A stretch of DNA of 64,000 nucleotides from Pseudooceanicola spongiae (GCF_014899185.1 NZ_CP045201.1:2154501-2218500); one strand, 5' to 3'. Positions 27,891-39,265 are shown, counted from the first letter of the stretch. Translations and numbers: made by a program. Notes: generated by a model not told the origin, from the sequence alone.

Positions 27891-27954
27891 CTTGCGTCAG
27901 TACTTTCGAAATGCAGGGTCAAACCATCACCGCAGCGTGGAAATGCAGGTTGCA

Positions 27955-27976
27955 ACTTGATAAATTTGGTTCAAGT
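27955..27976. promoter_or_regulatory. Putative MarR operator between efflux gene and regulator
   Basis: The inverted repeat ACTTGA-N10-TCAAGT lies in the divergent promoter region. The string TGCAACTT occurs at its left edge and again near 28012, and AGCATG is repeated at about 27998 and 28009. This is consistent with several regulator contacts. It is inferred from symmetry and context. Confidence 0.5.
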
Positions 27977-28065
27977 GAATATGTGCACCGCGCATAAGCA
28001 TGTCAATAGCATGCAACTTCAGAGCGCAACCGGAGGGTAGTCCGATCGGGACACGAGACGAGGAT

Positions 28066-28641
28066 ATGGCCGACTTTCTGGCGCATGCAGGTATTCCTGC
28101 CGCGGTGACGGATCAGGCTCTGGCGATTGACGCGATCCTCCAGCAGTGGCGTCGCCGCGTCGGCAAGCGAGAGTTGGGGCGCATGGCACTTGCCGAGCTG
28201 GGCCTGGACATCGACCTTCCCAAACTGGACGTGCTGATTGCAACCTGGGCGCCCTCCAACGAATTTGGCGCCGACAAGGGCGAAACGATGGTCTCGACCA
28301 TCGCGACGCGGCTGTGCATCGACCCCTCGCGCGCCTCGCGGCTGGTGTCGGAGCTGATCAATCAGGGGCTGCTGGCGCGCGGCGTCAGCCAGCAGGATGC
28401 CCGCCGCACCATCGTCGAGCTGACCGAGAAGGGTCTGGCCACCGTGGATGCCGTTCGCACGATCAAGTTCCTCATCCTCGGCGATTACCTCAAGGGCTGG
28501 ACGGAGGCCGAAATCGACACCTTCCTGCCTCTGCTGGAGCGGTTTTCATCCTGGTCGGAGGAGGCCGCCGACAAGGGGCAAACCCTTCTGGCCCCGACCA
28601 TTGCCGAGTTGCGCGCCAAGCTGCAGAAACTATCGCAATAG
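28066..28641 (+). CDS. MarR family transcriptional regulator
   Basis: This 191-residue winged-helix repressor has the DNA-binding part TIATRLCIDPSRASRLVSEL (recognition helix) and LLARGVSQQDARRTIVELTE (wing), at about residues 70-120, with helical dimerisation segments on both sides. It is read away from the DHA2 efflux gene, which it probably represses. The start MADFLAHAG is preceded by GAGG; an alternative ATG at 28000 would add 22 residues. A helicase gene begins 38 bp downstream and may be cotranscribed. Confidence 0.85.
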   Translation: MADFLAHAGIPAAVTDQALAIDAILQQWRRRVGKRELGRMALAELGLDIDLPKLDVLIATWAPSNEFGADKGETMVSTIATRLCIDPSRASRLVSELINQGLLARGVSQQDARRTIVELTEKGLATVDAVRTIKFLILGDYLKGWTEAEIDTFLPLLERFSSWSEEAADKGQTLLAPTIAELRAKLQKLSQ

Positions 28642-28679
28642 CCTCGTCAAATCGGGGGACCGCGCCTATCTCTGTTCTC

Positions 28680-31082
28680 ATGAGGCAGCTTCCCCAGACA
28701 TTTTCCGATTGGTTCGCCGGCCGTGGCTGGCAGGTGCATCCGCACCAGCTTGAGATGTTGGCGCGCGCCGATGATCCTGCGCTGCTGCTGATCGCGCCGA
28801 CGGGCGGTGGCAAGACGCTGGCGGGCTTCCTGCCGACGCTGATTGACCTCGCCGAGGGCGAGCACAAGGGCCTGCACACCCTCTACATTTCGCCCCTCAA
28901 GGCTTTGGCCGCTGATATCCGCCGCAACCTCGAAACCCCGGTCGAGGAAATGGCCCTGCCGATCCGCATCGAGGATCGCACCGGCGACACCCCCTCCAGC
29001 CGCAAGCGACGTCAGCGCGTCGACCCACCCCATATCCTGCTGACCACCCCCGAGAGCCTTGCGCTGTTGATGTCTTATGAGGACGCGCCCCGCATGTTCG
29101 CAGGGCTGAAGCGGGTCGTCGTGGACGAGATCCACGCCCTAGCCGAGAGCAAGCGTGGCGATCAGCTCATGCTGGCGCTGGCGCGGCTGGAGCGCCTCTG
29201 CCCCGGTCTGCGCCGCGTCGGACTGTCCGCCACGGTCGAGGACCCGCCCGCTCTGGCGCAGTTTCTCGCGCGCCACCCCGACCCTTGTCACATCCTGCAG
29301 GCTGACCCCGGCCCGGCGCCCGACATCCAGATGCTGCGCAGCGACACGCCGCCGCCATGGTCCGGAGGCGGCGCGGCCTATGCCATCGCGGACGTGCTGG
29401 AGGAGGTGAAGAAACACCGCATCACCCTGATTTTCCACAATACCCGCGCCCAGGCCGAGATCTTTTTCCACAACCTCTGGCTGGCGAACGAGGACGGGTT
29501 GCCCATCGGCATCCACCACGGTTCGCTCGACCGCACGCAGCGAGAGCGGGTCGAGAAGGCCATGGTGCAGGGGCGGTTGCGGGCAGTCGTCTGCACCGGC
29601 TCGCTCGACCTCGGGATCGACTGGGGCGATGTGGATCTGGTGATCCAGGTCGGCGCGCCGAAGAACGTCAAGCGGCTGGTGCAGCGGATCGGGCGCGCCA
29701 ATCACCGCTATAACGCGCCTTCCAAGGCGCTACTGGTGCCCGCCAACCGCTTCGAGGTGGTCGAGTGCGAAGCCGCGCTGGAGGCCGTGCGCGAGGCCGA
29801 TCTGGACGGTGATCCGCGTGGTCCCGGCCCGCGCGATGTGCTCTGCCAGCAGATCCTGATTGCCGCCTGCGCCGGTCCCTTCGCCGCCGAGGATCTGTTT
29901 GACGAGGTGCGCACCGCCGGCCCCTACGCCGACCTGACCCGCCCTGAGTTCGACGCCTGCCTCGATTACTGCGCCACCGGCGGCTACGCCCTGCGCGCCT
30001 ATGACCAGTGGCAGCGGCTGAAGCAGGCCGCCGACGGGCGCTGGCATCTGCGCGACCCCCGCGCCAGCCAGCTGATCCGCATGAACATCGGCACCATTCA
30101 GGACACCGATACGCTGAAAGTCCGCCTGAAACGCGGCGGCGGCAAACCCTTGGGCGAGGTCGAGGAAAGCTTTGCCGCCTCGCTGACGCCCGGCGACACC
30201 TTCCTGATCGGCGGGCGGATCGTGCGATATGAATCCTTGCGCGAAATGACGGTCGAGGTCAGCCGAGATCCCGGTCGCAAGCCCAAGGTGGCGGTGTTCA
30301 GCGGCACCAAGTTCGCGACCTCGACCCAGCTGTCGCAGCGGGTGCTGCGCATGTTCCAGCAAGAGAGCTGGCCGGAGCTGCCACGCCATACCGCCGAATG
30401 GCTGGCCCTGCAGCGCGAGGTCTCGCGCCTGCCCGAACCCGGTCGCCTGCTGATCGAGAGCTTCCCGCATGACGGCCGCATGCACCTCTGCGTCTACGGA
30501 TTTGCCGGGCGCAACGCGATGCAGACGCTGGGTCTGCTGCTGAGCAAGCGCATGGAGGAGCTGGGCCTTGCTCCCCTCGGCTTCGTCTCCACCGACTATG
30601 CGACGCTGATCTGGGGGCTGGAGGAGGTTCTGGACCCTACCCCCCTGTTCGATCTGGAAGCGCTGCGCGAGGGCTTGGATGGCTGGCTCGCGGGCAATGC
30701 GGTGATGAAGCGTACCTTTCGAGGCGCCGCCACCATCGCCGGGCTGATCCAGCGCAACACCCCCTCGGCCCGCAAGAGCGGACGTCAGGCGACGTTTTCC
30801 TCAGATATCCTCTATGACACCCTGCTGAAGTACGATCCCGGCCACCTGCTGATGGACATCACACGGCAAGAGGCGATGCGCGGCCTTGTCGACTTTGGCC
30901 GGATAGAGGAGATGGCAGCCCGTGTTGCGGGCCGCATCGACCATCTGCGGCTGGACCGGGTCTCGCCCCTCGCTGCACCGCTGTTCATGGAAATCGGCAA
31001 GGTCCCGATTGAGGGCGAAGGCAGCGCACGGCTTGAAGCGCAGGAAGCCGAGCGTCTGATGCAGGAGGCGGGCCTTGTCTGA
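28680..31082 (+). CDS. Ligase-associated DNA damage response DEXH-box helicase
   Basis: This 800-residue superfamily 2 (Lhr-like) helicase has Walker A APTGGGKT near residue 40, DEIH box VVVDEIHALAES, SATVEDP (motif III), IGIHHGSLDRTQRERVEKAM (motif IV/V) and LVQRIGRANHRYNAPSKALL (motif VI). The C-terminal DEAD/H-associated winged-helix region follows. In other bacteria this helicase is encoded with a DNA ligase, an exonuclease and PdeM. Here only PdeM follows, overlapping by 8 bases. The start MRQLPQTFSDWF matches family N-termini. Confidence 0.92.
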   Translation: MRQLPQTFSDWFAGRGWQVHPHQLEMLARADDPALLLIAPTGGGKTLAGFLPTLIDLAEGEHKGLHTLYISPLKALAADIRRNLETPVEEMALPIRIEDRTGDTPSSRKRRQRVDPPHILLTTPESLALLMSYEDAPRMFAGLKRVVVDEIHALAESKRGDQLMLALARLERLCPGLRRVGLSATVEDPPALAQFLARHPDPCHILQADPGPAPDIQMLRSDTPPPWSGGGAAYAIADVLEEVKKHRITLIFHNTRAQAEIFFHNLWLANEDGLPIGIHHGSLDRTQRERVEKAMVQGRLRAVVCTGSLDLGIDWGDVDLVIQVGAPKNVKRLVQRIGRANHRYNAPSKALLVPANRFEVVECEAALEAVREADLDGDPRGPGPRDVLCQQILIAACAGPFAAEDLFDEVRTAGPYADLTRPEFDACLDYCATGGYALRAYDQWQRLKQAADGRWHLRDPRASQLIRMNIGTIQDTDTLKVRLKRGGGKPLGEVEESFAASLTPGDTFLIGGRIVRYESLREMTVEVSRDPGRKPKVAVFSGTKFATSTQLSQRVLRMFQQESWPELPRHTAEWLALQREVSRLPEPGRLLIESFPHDGRMHLCVYGFAGRNAMQTLGLLLSKRMEELGLAPLGFVSTDYATLIWGLEEVLDPTPLFDLEALREGLDGWLAGNAVMKRTFRGAATIAGLIQRNTPSARKSGRQATFSSDILYDTLLKYDPGHLLMDITRQEAMRGLVDFGRIEEMAARVAGRIDHLRLDRVSPLAAPLFMEIGKVPIEGEGSARLEAQEAERLMQEAGLV

Positions 31083-31752
31083 GGTCGCAGAGGCGCAGGG
31101 CCATGCCTTCACGCTGTCCGGGGCCACACTGGTCGCCCGGGGCACTGGCGCGCTCTACTGGCCTGCTCAGAGCCTCCTGTGCGTGTCGGACCTGCACCTT
31201 GGCAAATCCGAGCGCCTCGCCCGGCGCGGCGGCAGCGCCCTGCCACCCTATGAGACGCAGGACACCCTGCAGCGCCTTGAGGAGGAGATCAGCGCGCTCT
31301 CTCCCAAAGTGGTGATCTGCCTTGGGGACAGTTTTGATGATGCCGCGGCGGCCGATGCGCTGGACGAACCTGCGCTGCTCTGGCTGCAGCGGTTACAGGC
31401 GGGCCGCAAGTGGGTCTGGATCGAGGGCAACCATGATCCCGGTCCCGTCGGTCTGGGTGGCACACATCTGGCAGAGTTGACCGAGAGCCCCCTGACCTTT
31501 CGCCATATCGCGGAGGCTGGCGGCAGTGGCGAAATCTCGGGCCACTATCACCCCAAGGCTGCAATCGCGCGCACGGGGGGCCGCGCCCGCCCGTGCTTTC
31601 TGATCGACGCTGCGCGGGTCATCATGCCCGCCTTCGGGACCTACACAGGCGGTCTGCGCAGCCAACACGCCGCACTGAGCCCCTTGATGGAGCCGAGGGC
31701 GATTGCCGTGCTGACGGGGCCGGTGGCCCGCGCCATTCCGATGCCGCGCTAG
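31075..31752 (+). CDS. pdeM: Ligase-associated DNA damage response endonuclease PdeM
   Basis: This 225-residue calcineurin-like metallophosphoesterase belongs to the PdeM family, known as a Mn-dependent DNA endonuclease. Metal motifs are intact: [36 protein letters not shown] and SGHYHPKA. The start is TTG, fixed by a perfect AGGAGG at 31063-31068, and it overlaps the helicase stop by 8 bases, which implies translational coupling. Its TAG stop shares a CTAG with the stop of convergent fhs. Confidence 0.9.
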   Translation: MSEVAEAQGHAFTLSGATLVARGTGALYWPAQSLLCVSDLHLGKSERLARRGGSALPPYETQDTLQRLEEEISALSPKVVICLGDSFDDAAAADALDEPALLWLQRLQAGRKWVWIEGNHDPGPVGLGGTHLAELTESPLTFRHIAEAGGSGEISGHYHPKAAIARTGGRARPCFLIDAARVIMPAFGTYTGGLRSQHAALSPLMEPRAIAVLTGPVARAIPMPR

Positions 31753-33425
31753 AACAACCCCTCGACCTGATTGTCGGCGTTCAGGCCTATGCCCTCGGCG
31801 GCTGGCGTGCGCGGCAGGCCGGGCATGGTCATGATCTCGCCACAGATCACGACGATAAAGCCCGCCCCCGCGCTCAGACGCACCTCTCGCACGGGGATAC
31901 GATGGCCGGTGACTGCGCCGCGCTGGCTGGGATCCGCCGAGAAACTATACTGCGTCTTGGCCACGCAGACGGGTAGATCGCCAAACCCTTGGGCCTCCCA
32001 CTCCGCGAGCTGAGCTCGGATCCTGGGGTCGGCGTCGACGCCGTCGGCGCGGTAGATCTTGCGCGCCACGGTCTCGATCTTCTCAAACAGCGGCATGGTG
32101 TCGGGGTAGAGCAGCTGGAAGGCGGCCTCTCCGCTATCGGCCAGCTCGGCCACGCGATGCGCCAGAGCCTCGATGCCGGCCGAGCCTTCGGCCCAGTGGT
32201 TGCACAGGAAAACCTCGGCATCCTCTGCCTCGACCGTCTTGCGCAGCATCTCAAGCTCCGCCTCTGTATCCCCGGCAAAGCGGTTGATCGCGACAACCAC
32301 CGGCACACCAAAGCCGCGCAGGTTCTCAAGATGACGGGTCAGGTTGGCACAGCCCGCCTGCACTGCCTGCGGGTTTTCCGCCCCCAGATTCTCTTTCGCC
32401 ACGCCGCCATTCATCTTCAACGACCGGACCGTCGCGACAAGCACCACCGCGTCCGGGGACAGGCCCGCCTTGCGGCACTTGATGTCCATGAACTTTTCCG
32501 CGCCAAGGTCTGCGCCAAATCCCGCCTCGGTCACCACATAATCCGCAAGTTTCAACGCCAGCCGGGTCGAGATCACCGAGTTGCAGCCATGTGCGATATT
32601 GGCGAAGGGACCGCCGTGCACGAAGGCCGGGTTGTTCTCCAGCGTCTGCACCAGGTTGGGCTGCATGGCGTCGCGCAGCAGCACTGTCATGGCTCCATCG
32701 GCCTTGAGGTCACGGGCGCGGATCGGCTCTTTCTCGCGGGTGTAGGCGACGATGATCTCTCCCAGACGGCGCTGCAGATCGGCCAGATCCTCGGCAAGAC
32801 ACAGGATCGCCATGACTTCGGAGGCGACAGTGATATCGAACCCGGTCTGGCGCGGAAATCCGTTCGCAGGCCCCCCGAGCGAGGTCACGATGTCGCGCAG
32901 CGCCCGGTCGTTCATGTCCATCACACGCCGCCAGACGACGCGCCGCTGGTCGATCTGCAATTCATTTCCCCAGTGGATGTGATTGTCGATCATCGCGGAC
33001 AGCAGATTGTGGGCCGAGGTAATGGCGTGGAAATCCCCGGTGAAATGCAGGTTCATATCCTCCATCGGGATCACCTGAGCATAGCCACCACCAGCCGCAC
33101 CACCCTTCAGCCCGAAACAGGGGCCAAGAGACGCCTCGCGGATGCAGATCGCGGCCCGCTTGCCGATGCGGTTCAACCCGTCCCCCAGCCCTACAGTCGT
33201 CGTCGTCTTGCCCTCTCCAGCCGGCGTCGGTGTAATGGCGGTGACAAGGATCAGCTTGCCGTCAGGGCGATCTCGCAGCCCTTCGATAAAGCTTTGCGCG
33301 ACCTTTGCCTTGTCGTGGCCATAGGGCAGCAATGCCTCTTCCGGGATATCCAGCCGCGCGCCAATGGCCTGTATCTTCTGCTTGCGCGCAGCCCGGGCGA
33401 TTTCGATATCCGTGAGATGTGTCAT
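31749..33425 (-). CDS. fhs: Formate-tetrahydrofolate ligase
   Basis: This 558-residue ATP-dependent enzyme makes 10-formyl-tetrahydrofolate from formate and THF and feeds C1 metabolism. The P-loop is [20 protein letters not shown], with [20 protein letters not shown] and [20 protein letters not shown] as further signatures. The length is normal. The start [13 protein letters not shown] follows GAGAGG; the frame is open 21 codons upstream. No folD is adjacent. Its stop overlaps that of pdeM by three bases (tail to tail). Confidence 0.96.
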   Translation of the reverse strand: MTHLTDIEIARAARKQKIQAIGARLDIPEEALLPYGHDKAKVAQSFIEGLRDRPDGKLILVTAITPTPAGEGKTTTTVGLGDGLNRIGKRAAICIREASLGPCFGLKGGAAGGGYAQVIPMEDMNLHFTGDFHAITSAHNLLSAMIDNHIHWGNELQIDQRRVVWRRVMDMNDRALRDIVTSLGGPANGFPRQTGFDITVASEVMAILCLAEDLADLQRRLGEIIVAYTREKEPIRARDLKADGAMTVLLRDAMQPNLVQTLENNPAFVHGGPFANIAHGCNSVISTRLALKLADYVVTEAGFGADLGAEKFMDIKCRKAGLSPDAVVLVATVRSLKMNGGVAKENLGAENPQAVQAGCANLTRHLENLRGFGVPVVVAINRFAGDTEAELEMLRKTVEAEDAEVFLCNHWAEGSAGIEALAHRVAELADSGEAAFQLLYPDTMPLFEKIETVARKIYRADGVDADPRIRAQLAEWEAQGFGDLPVCVAKTQYSFSADPSQRGAVTGHRIPVREVRLSAGAGFIVVICGEIMTMPGLPRTPAAEGIGLNADNQVEGLF

Positions 33426-33649
33426 GGCTGAGGCCTCTCTGTCGTGAAGGAAAGTATGGGGAAGGATCGTTGTCGCCAGATGCCTCAATTCAGCGCACCC
33501 CGGTGGAACACCGCCCTTAAAAAGTCAGCGATAGCGAAAGGCGGATCCCGCGTTTTTAAAATCGCTGCAATAGATCGATGGAACCAATTCCGTTTACCAG
33601 TTGTTAGTCTTTTAAGAGAAACGATAATCCCACTGCCAAGGAGATTGTA

Positions 33650-33730
33650 ATGAGTGCTGCCGCAGTTGTGTTCCATACGAGTTTCGCTGCCACTCTTTTG
33701 CTGGCGAGCATTGTTCTGGCCTTTGTTTAA
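33650..33730 (+). CDS. 26-residue single-helix membrane peptide
   Basis: A short frame encodes 26 residues: MSAAAVVFHTSF, then a hydrophobic run AATLLLASIVLAFV to the stop. An excellent ribosome site (AAGGAGAT at 33638-33645) lies 6 bases before the ATG. About 220 bp of non-coding leader separates it from divergent fhs, room for its own promoter. It ends 3 bp before the convergent MOSC stop codon. I do not recognise a family; it resembles small accessory subunits of membrane complexes in size and character only. Confidence 0.5.
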   Translation: MSAAAVVFHTSFAATLLLASIVLAFV

Positions 33731-33733
33731 GGC

Positions 33734-34357
33734 TCACGTTGTTTCGGCAAGGCCTGTATTCCCTCGTCGGGCCTTGTCGAGATGCGACCATACCGGTTGA
33801 TCCGGTATATGAAGGCGCATTTCGTCGCCTACTGAAATAACCCCCTCACGCTCCACCCAAGCTGTCACCCCGCGTCGCCCCTGCGCCGCGCGTTTGAAGC
33901 GTTTGCCATAGCCGGGCATGGCCGCCTCGATCACCCGGGCGGGCAGAGTGCAGGCGCGGTTTTCCATGTCGATGGTCAGCGTGACCCCGTCCGGCCCCTG
34001 CAGCCGCGAGGACGGTGGCATCTTGGTGAAATCCGGGATGCCCGATAACACGATCGTCGCCCCCAGCATGGCGGGGTCAAGGTGATCCAGCTGCATCCTT
34101 TGGGCGATTTCGGCCAGTTCCTCGGCAGAGACGATGGAAAATTGCCGCACATTGCGGATCTCCGTGCCGCGCCGATGCTGTTTGGTCACGCGGCTGCACG
34201 AGAGCCGGGTCAGACCGCCGTGACTTTCGCCCTCAGGGCCTGCGAACAGCGCCCGCAGACTGGGCACGGAGGCAGAGGAGAGTGCCGCCTCACGGCTTTG
34301 AACGACACCCAGCCAAAGGATGCGTGCGGAAAAGGCGGTCGGGATCAGGGCAGGCAT
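33734..34357 (-). CDS. MOSC domain-containing protein
   Basis: This 207-residue protein resembles MOSC (molybdenum cofactor sulfurase C-terminal) domain proteins, which handle activated sulfur or bind the molybdenum cofactor. The segments GLTRLSCSRVTKQHRRGTEI (with the conserved Cys), RNVRQFSIVSAEELAEIAQR, LGATIVLSGIPDFTKMPPSS and CTLPARVIEAAMPGYGKRF fit the family. The start MPALIPTAFS has AAGGAG upstream. It is separated from ftsH by a strong terminator. Substrate and partner unknown. Confidence 0.82.
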   Translation of the reverse strand: MPALIPTAFSARILWLGVVQSREAALSSASVPSLRALFAGPEGESHGGLTRLSCSRVTKQHRRGTEIRNVRQFSIVSAEELAEIAQRMQLDHLDPAMLGATIVLSGIPDFTKMPPSSRLQGPDGVTLTIDMENRACTLPARVIEAAMPGYGKRFKRAAQGRRGVTAWVEREGVISVGDEMRLHIPDQPVWSHLDKARRGNTGLAETT

Positions 34358-34423
34358 CGGGTGCTCCTTGCAGCGAAGTAGCGACAGGATGGACCGGGAC
34401 GGCAGGCAGCTGCAAGCCAGTGC

Positions 34424-34460
34424 ACAAAAGAAAACCGGAGCCACTGAGCGGCTCCGGTTT
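34424..34460 (-). terminator. Rho-independent terminator of ftsH
   Basis: An 11-bp perfect stem (AAACCGGAGCC / GGCTCCGGTTT) with a 7-base loop continues into TTTTCTTTT on the minus strand. Confidence 0.9.
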
Positions 34461-34483
34461 CACTTTGGTCATATCAGGTCAGA

Positions 34484-36403
<1,920 letters not shown>

Positions 36404-36483
36404 GTGAGCTCTCCAATCAAAACAGGTAATCTTGCGCCTAACATAAGGCCGTTCGGGGTTAAATATGTTTCATTACGCAGCAT

Positions 36484-37743
36484 TCAATGGACAAGGAGCG
36501 CATCAAAGAAGACATCGCTGTCTCGCAGCAGTGTTGCGGCCCATCCTTGCCCAAAGTCCGCATGTGGCGCTGAGAGCAGTGTATCACCGCGCCACACCGA
36601 AGGGTAGCCCACGAGGGAGCCGTGCGGTCTGCCGACCTCGCGCCAGCCCGGACACTGCGACAGACCGTCTGTGCCGAGAGCGCGCACCTTGTCGCCGGGC
36701 TGCCCCGGACCGGTCAGTGACCAGCGCCCATCCCAGAGATTTTCCGGTGATGTGACAACCGCTTGCACGGCAGAGTATTCGCGAAAGACCCGGATACTCT
36801 GCCCCGTCACGGCGACCTTGCAGCCGTTCAGCGTCATGCCGGTGCCAGCGCGGATTGCCTGCAACGCCAGCGCGATGGCCCTTCGGCGGGGCGGATATTC
36901 GGTGCCAGCGACCCAGACGAGCGCCTGCTGCAACAGCCTGCGCGCGATTTCGGGCTGGAGCGTGGCAAACCCGGCACGGGAAAAGACCACATCGCCTGCG
37001 TCGATACGCCCATGCTGGCGGGCCTCGGCGCAGGCATACCAACCCAGCGTACTGCGCGCCGCGGCAAGGTTTTTCGTGGTCTCGCAAATCACTTGCGGGG
37101 TCAGGCCAAGCGGGCGCAACTGGTCCAGCGCCTTGCGGATGCGCACCCGCTCGTAGCGCGGATCCTCGTTTGTGGGGTCATCGATCCAGACGACACCCTT
37201 GGCCGTCAGATAGCTGCGCAGGAACGCGCGCGTCTGATCCAGCAGAGGGCGCACGAAGGTCACGTGACCATGGCTGCGGCGCACCGGCATCCCCGAAAGC
37301 CCGTCGGCCCCGGAGGCGCGCGCCAGGCGCATCAGAAACGTTTCAGCCTGATCATCGGCTGTATGGCCAAGCGCCACCTGATCAATGCTATGCCGGAGCG
37401 CCCAGCCACTCAGCAGGTCATAGCGTGCACGGCGGGCCTGAGCGGAAAGGTTCCCGGTGCCGTCCCAGGTTTTCCAGGTGAGGGTATCATGGGCAATCCC
37501 CAGCTCTGCCGCGAGGCGCGAGACCGTCTGCGCTTCATCGGCAGAATCGGGACGCAGCCCGTGATCGACAGTCACGGCCCGCAGCGTCAGAGGCATCTCT
37601 GCGGCGACCTCCGCCAGAATATGCAGAAGTGCGAGCGAATCGCCGCCGCCTGAGACTGCAACGCCGATCTTGTGTTCAGGCCCCGGCGAAAAGTGTGCCG
37701 CCACGGCCTGCCGAAACAAGGTTTGCGATCGCCTCACGAACAC
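36484..37743 (-). CDS. tilS: tRNA(Ile)-lysidine synthase
   Basis: This 419-residue enzyme uses ATP and lysine to convert C34 of tRNA-Ile(CAU) to lysidine, so it reads AUA. The PP-loop ATPase motif is IGVAVSGGGDSLALLHIL at residues 26-43, and TADDQAETFLMRLARASGADGL follows. The C-terminal substrate-binding region is less conserved. Its first 10 bases overlap the end of cpoB, suggesting coupled translation, and ftsH follows 80 bp later. The tilS-ftsH pairing after tol-pal is widespread in alphaproteobacteria. Confidence 0.94.
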   Translation of the reverse strand: MFVRRSQTLFRQAVAAHFSPGPEHKIGVAVSGGGDSLALLHILAEVAAEMPLTLRAVTVDHGLRPDSADEAQTVSRLAAELGIAHDTLTWKTWDGTGNLSAQARRARYDLLSGWALRHSIDQVALGHTADDQAETFLMRLARASGADGLSGMPVRRSHGHVTFVRPLLDQTRAFLRSYLTAKGVVWIDDPTNEDPRYERVRIRKALDQLRPLGLTPQVICETTKNLAAARSTLGWYACAEARQHGRIDAGDVVFSRAGFATLQPEIARRLLQQALVWVAGTEYPPRRRAIALALQAIRAGTGMTLNGCKVAVTGQSIRVFREYSAVQAVVTSPENLWDGRWSLTGPGQPGDKVRALGTDGLSQCPGWREVGRPHGSLVGYPSVWRGDTLLSAPHADFGQGWAATLLRDSDVFFDALLVH

Positions 37744-38600
37744 CCTTGCGCGCGCATTTCAGAGTTCGCCTGCTCAGCTGTCGAGGAGCCGGGAAAGCGC
37801 TTGGACACCTCACCCAGGGTCACACAGGCCTCGTTTTTCTGACCCAACGCGCCGAGCAGGCTGCCCAGCCGGAACAGGGCCACAGGCGCCGTCTGGCCCT
37901 GCGGATCGAGCGAGAAGCTGTCGAGATAGGCGCGGGCGGCGGCCTTGGTATCCCCCTGTCCTTCAAGCGCGCGCCCCATGCCAAGCTGTACGGCAGGTTG
38001 CAGCGGGCTACCGGGATAGGTGGTCTTGAAGGCCTCGAAACCACTCATGGCCCCAGCAAAGTCGCCACTGGCCAGCTTGTCCTGCGCGGCCTGAAAATCA
38101 ACCTCCTCGCCGATTGCCAGCTCTGGTGAGCTGACGGCGGCGGAGGATTCGGACGGCGCTGCGGGCGCAGGCGCTGCCGACTGGCTGCTGGACCCGGAGG
38201 CGCTGCCCGAGGAGGACGCGCCGCTGCCGAGCGTCGTGGCGGTGCCCAGTTTGGAGACATCGCCGCCTTCAAGTTCCACCAGACGGAATTCGAGGTCACC
38301 GATCTTGTTGGTGCCGTCGGTCACGACGCTTTCGATCTTGTGCTCCATCTCCTCGGTCTTGCCGGTGAGGCGGCGCAGTTCGCTCTCGATCGCGTTGAGG
38401 CGTTCCAGCGGTTCGGTGCTGGCAGTCAGGTTGCCGGAGCTGCCGGTGGTCGACAGCTCCCGCTTGAGGTTCTGGATCTGCACATGCAGGGTCGTCAGCT
38501 GCTGCCGGATATCGGCCAGCGTCTCATCGCGGCTCTGGGCGATGGCGGTGCCGACGGGCAGTGTCAGCAGGCAAAGGACGGCGAACAATATCCGGCGCAT
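37734..38600 (-). CDS. cpoB: Cell division coordinator CpoB (tol-pal system protein YbgF)
   Basis: This 288-residue periplasmic protein has a signal peptide (residues 1-21, ending AIAQS), a coiled-coil segment (about 25-110, ETLADIRQQLTTLHVQIQNL), a Ser/Ala/Gly-rich linker (about 120-165) and a C-terminal TPR domain (YPGSPLQPAVQLGMGRALEG). CpoB coordinates outer-membrane constriction with septal peptidoglycan synthesis. It lies 24 bp downstream of pal, its usual place. Confidence 0.95.
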   Translation of the reverse strand: MRRILFAVLCLLTLPVGTAIAQSRDETLADIRQQLTTLHVQIQNLKRELSTTGSSGNLTASTEPLERLNAIESELRRLTGKTEEMEHKIESVVTDGTNKIGDLEFRLVELEGGDVSKLGTATTLGSGASSSGSASGSSSQSAAPAPAAPSESSAAVSSPELAIGEEVDFQAAQDKLASGDFAGAMSGFEAFKTTYPGSPLQPAVQLGMGRALEGQGDTKAAARAYLDSFSLDPQGQTAPVALFRLGSLLGALGQKNEACVTLGEVSKRFPGSSTAEQANSEMRAQGCS

Positions 38601-38624
38601 CTATACGAACTCCCTCAGATCAGA

Positions 38625-39158
38625 TCACATGCCCGAGCCGGCGGCCAGCACGGTGACGGCACGACGGTTCTTGGCATAGCAGGACTCTTCGGAGCAGATC
38701 GCGATCGGGCGCTCTTTACCGTAGCTGATGGTGCGCAGACGAGCCGGGCTAACCCCTTTGGCCACAAGGTATTCCATCACCGCATTGGCGCGACGTGCAC
38801 CAAGGGCAAGGTTGTATTCGCGGGTGCCCTGCTCATCGGCGTGGCCTTCCACGACGGCGCTGTAGTCGGGGTTGCTGTTCAGCCAGCGGACCTGACCGTC
38901 GAGGGTAAAGCGGGCTTCGTCCGTCAGGGTCGACTGGTCGACGAGGAAGAGAATGCGGTCGCCGACGCTCTGCTGGAAGTACAGCGGCGAGGCCGGATCA
39001 GAGGCGCTGCCGGGGACCATGCCGCCGTTGGCACCATAGCCGCCGTTGGCACCGTTGGCACCATCGGCACCGTTGCCACCGCCAAAGCGGCCGCCGTTGG
39101 TACAGGCCGCAACGCTCAGCGCGGCACAGAGAAGAATGGCTTTTGCCAGATAGGTCAT
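38625..39158 (-). CDS. pal: Peptidoglycan-associated lipoprotein Pal
   Basis: This 177-residue outer-membrane lipoprotein has lipobox SVAAC (Cys19). A Gly/Asn/Ala-rich linker of GANG-type repeats (about residues 22-55) leads to the OmpA-like peptidoglycan-binding domain, with GHADEQGTREYNLALGARRA and SYGKERPI. Pal anchors the outer membrane to the wall and works with TolB. Unusually, a 157-bp gap carrying a triple 11-bp repeat separates it from tolB, so it likely has its own promoter. Confidence 0.96.
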   Translation of the reverse strand: MTYLAKAILLCAALSVAACTNGGRFGGGNGADGANGANGGYGANGGMVPGSASDPASPLYFQQSVGDRILFLVDQSTLTDEARFTLDGQVRWLNSNPDYSAVVEGHADEQGTREYNLALGARRANAVMEYLVAKGVSPARLRTISYGKERPIAICSEESCYAKNRRAVTVLAAGSGM

Positions 39159-39235
39159 ACAATACGCCTCGTGTTCAGTGTTTCGGTCATACTAGCATTT
39201 GTTCGGCGTTGGCGGAATGCCCCCGCAAAATCAGT

Positions 39236-39265
39236 GTCGGTATCGCGTCGGTATCCCGTCGGTAA
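39236..39265 (-). repeat. Triple 11-bp direct repeat (copy B) upstream of pal
   Basis: Read on the minus strand it is TTACCGACGGG, ATACCGACGCG, ATACCGACACT. The plus-strand CGGTA(T/A) units begin at 39238, 39249 and 39260. It is 77 bp upstream of the pal ATG and points toward pal. The distal flank TGAACAGTGCAAAT (39266-39279) resembles the flank of copy C. Confidence 0.65.

Noticed and set aside
28146..28679. Upstream extension of the helicase frame through the marR gene
   Set aside because: That part is marR in another frame; helicase homology begins at MRQLPQTF (28680).
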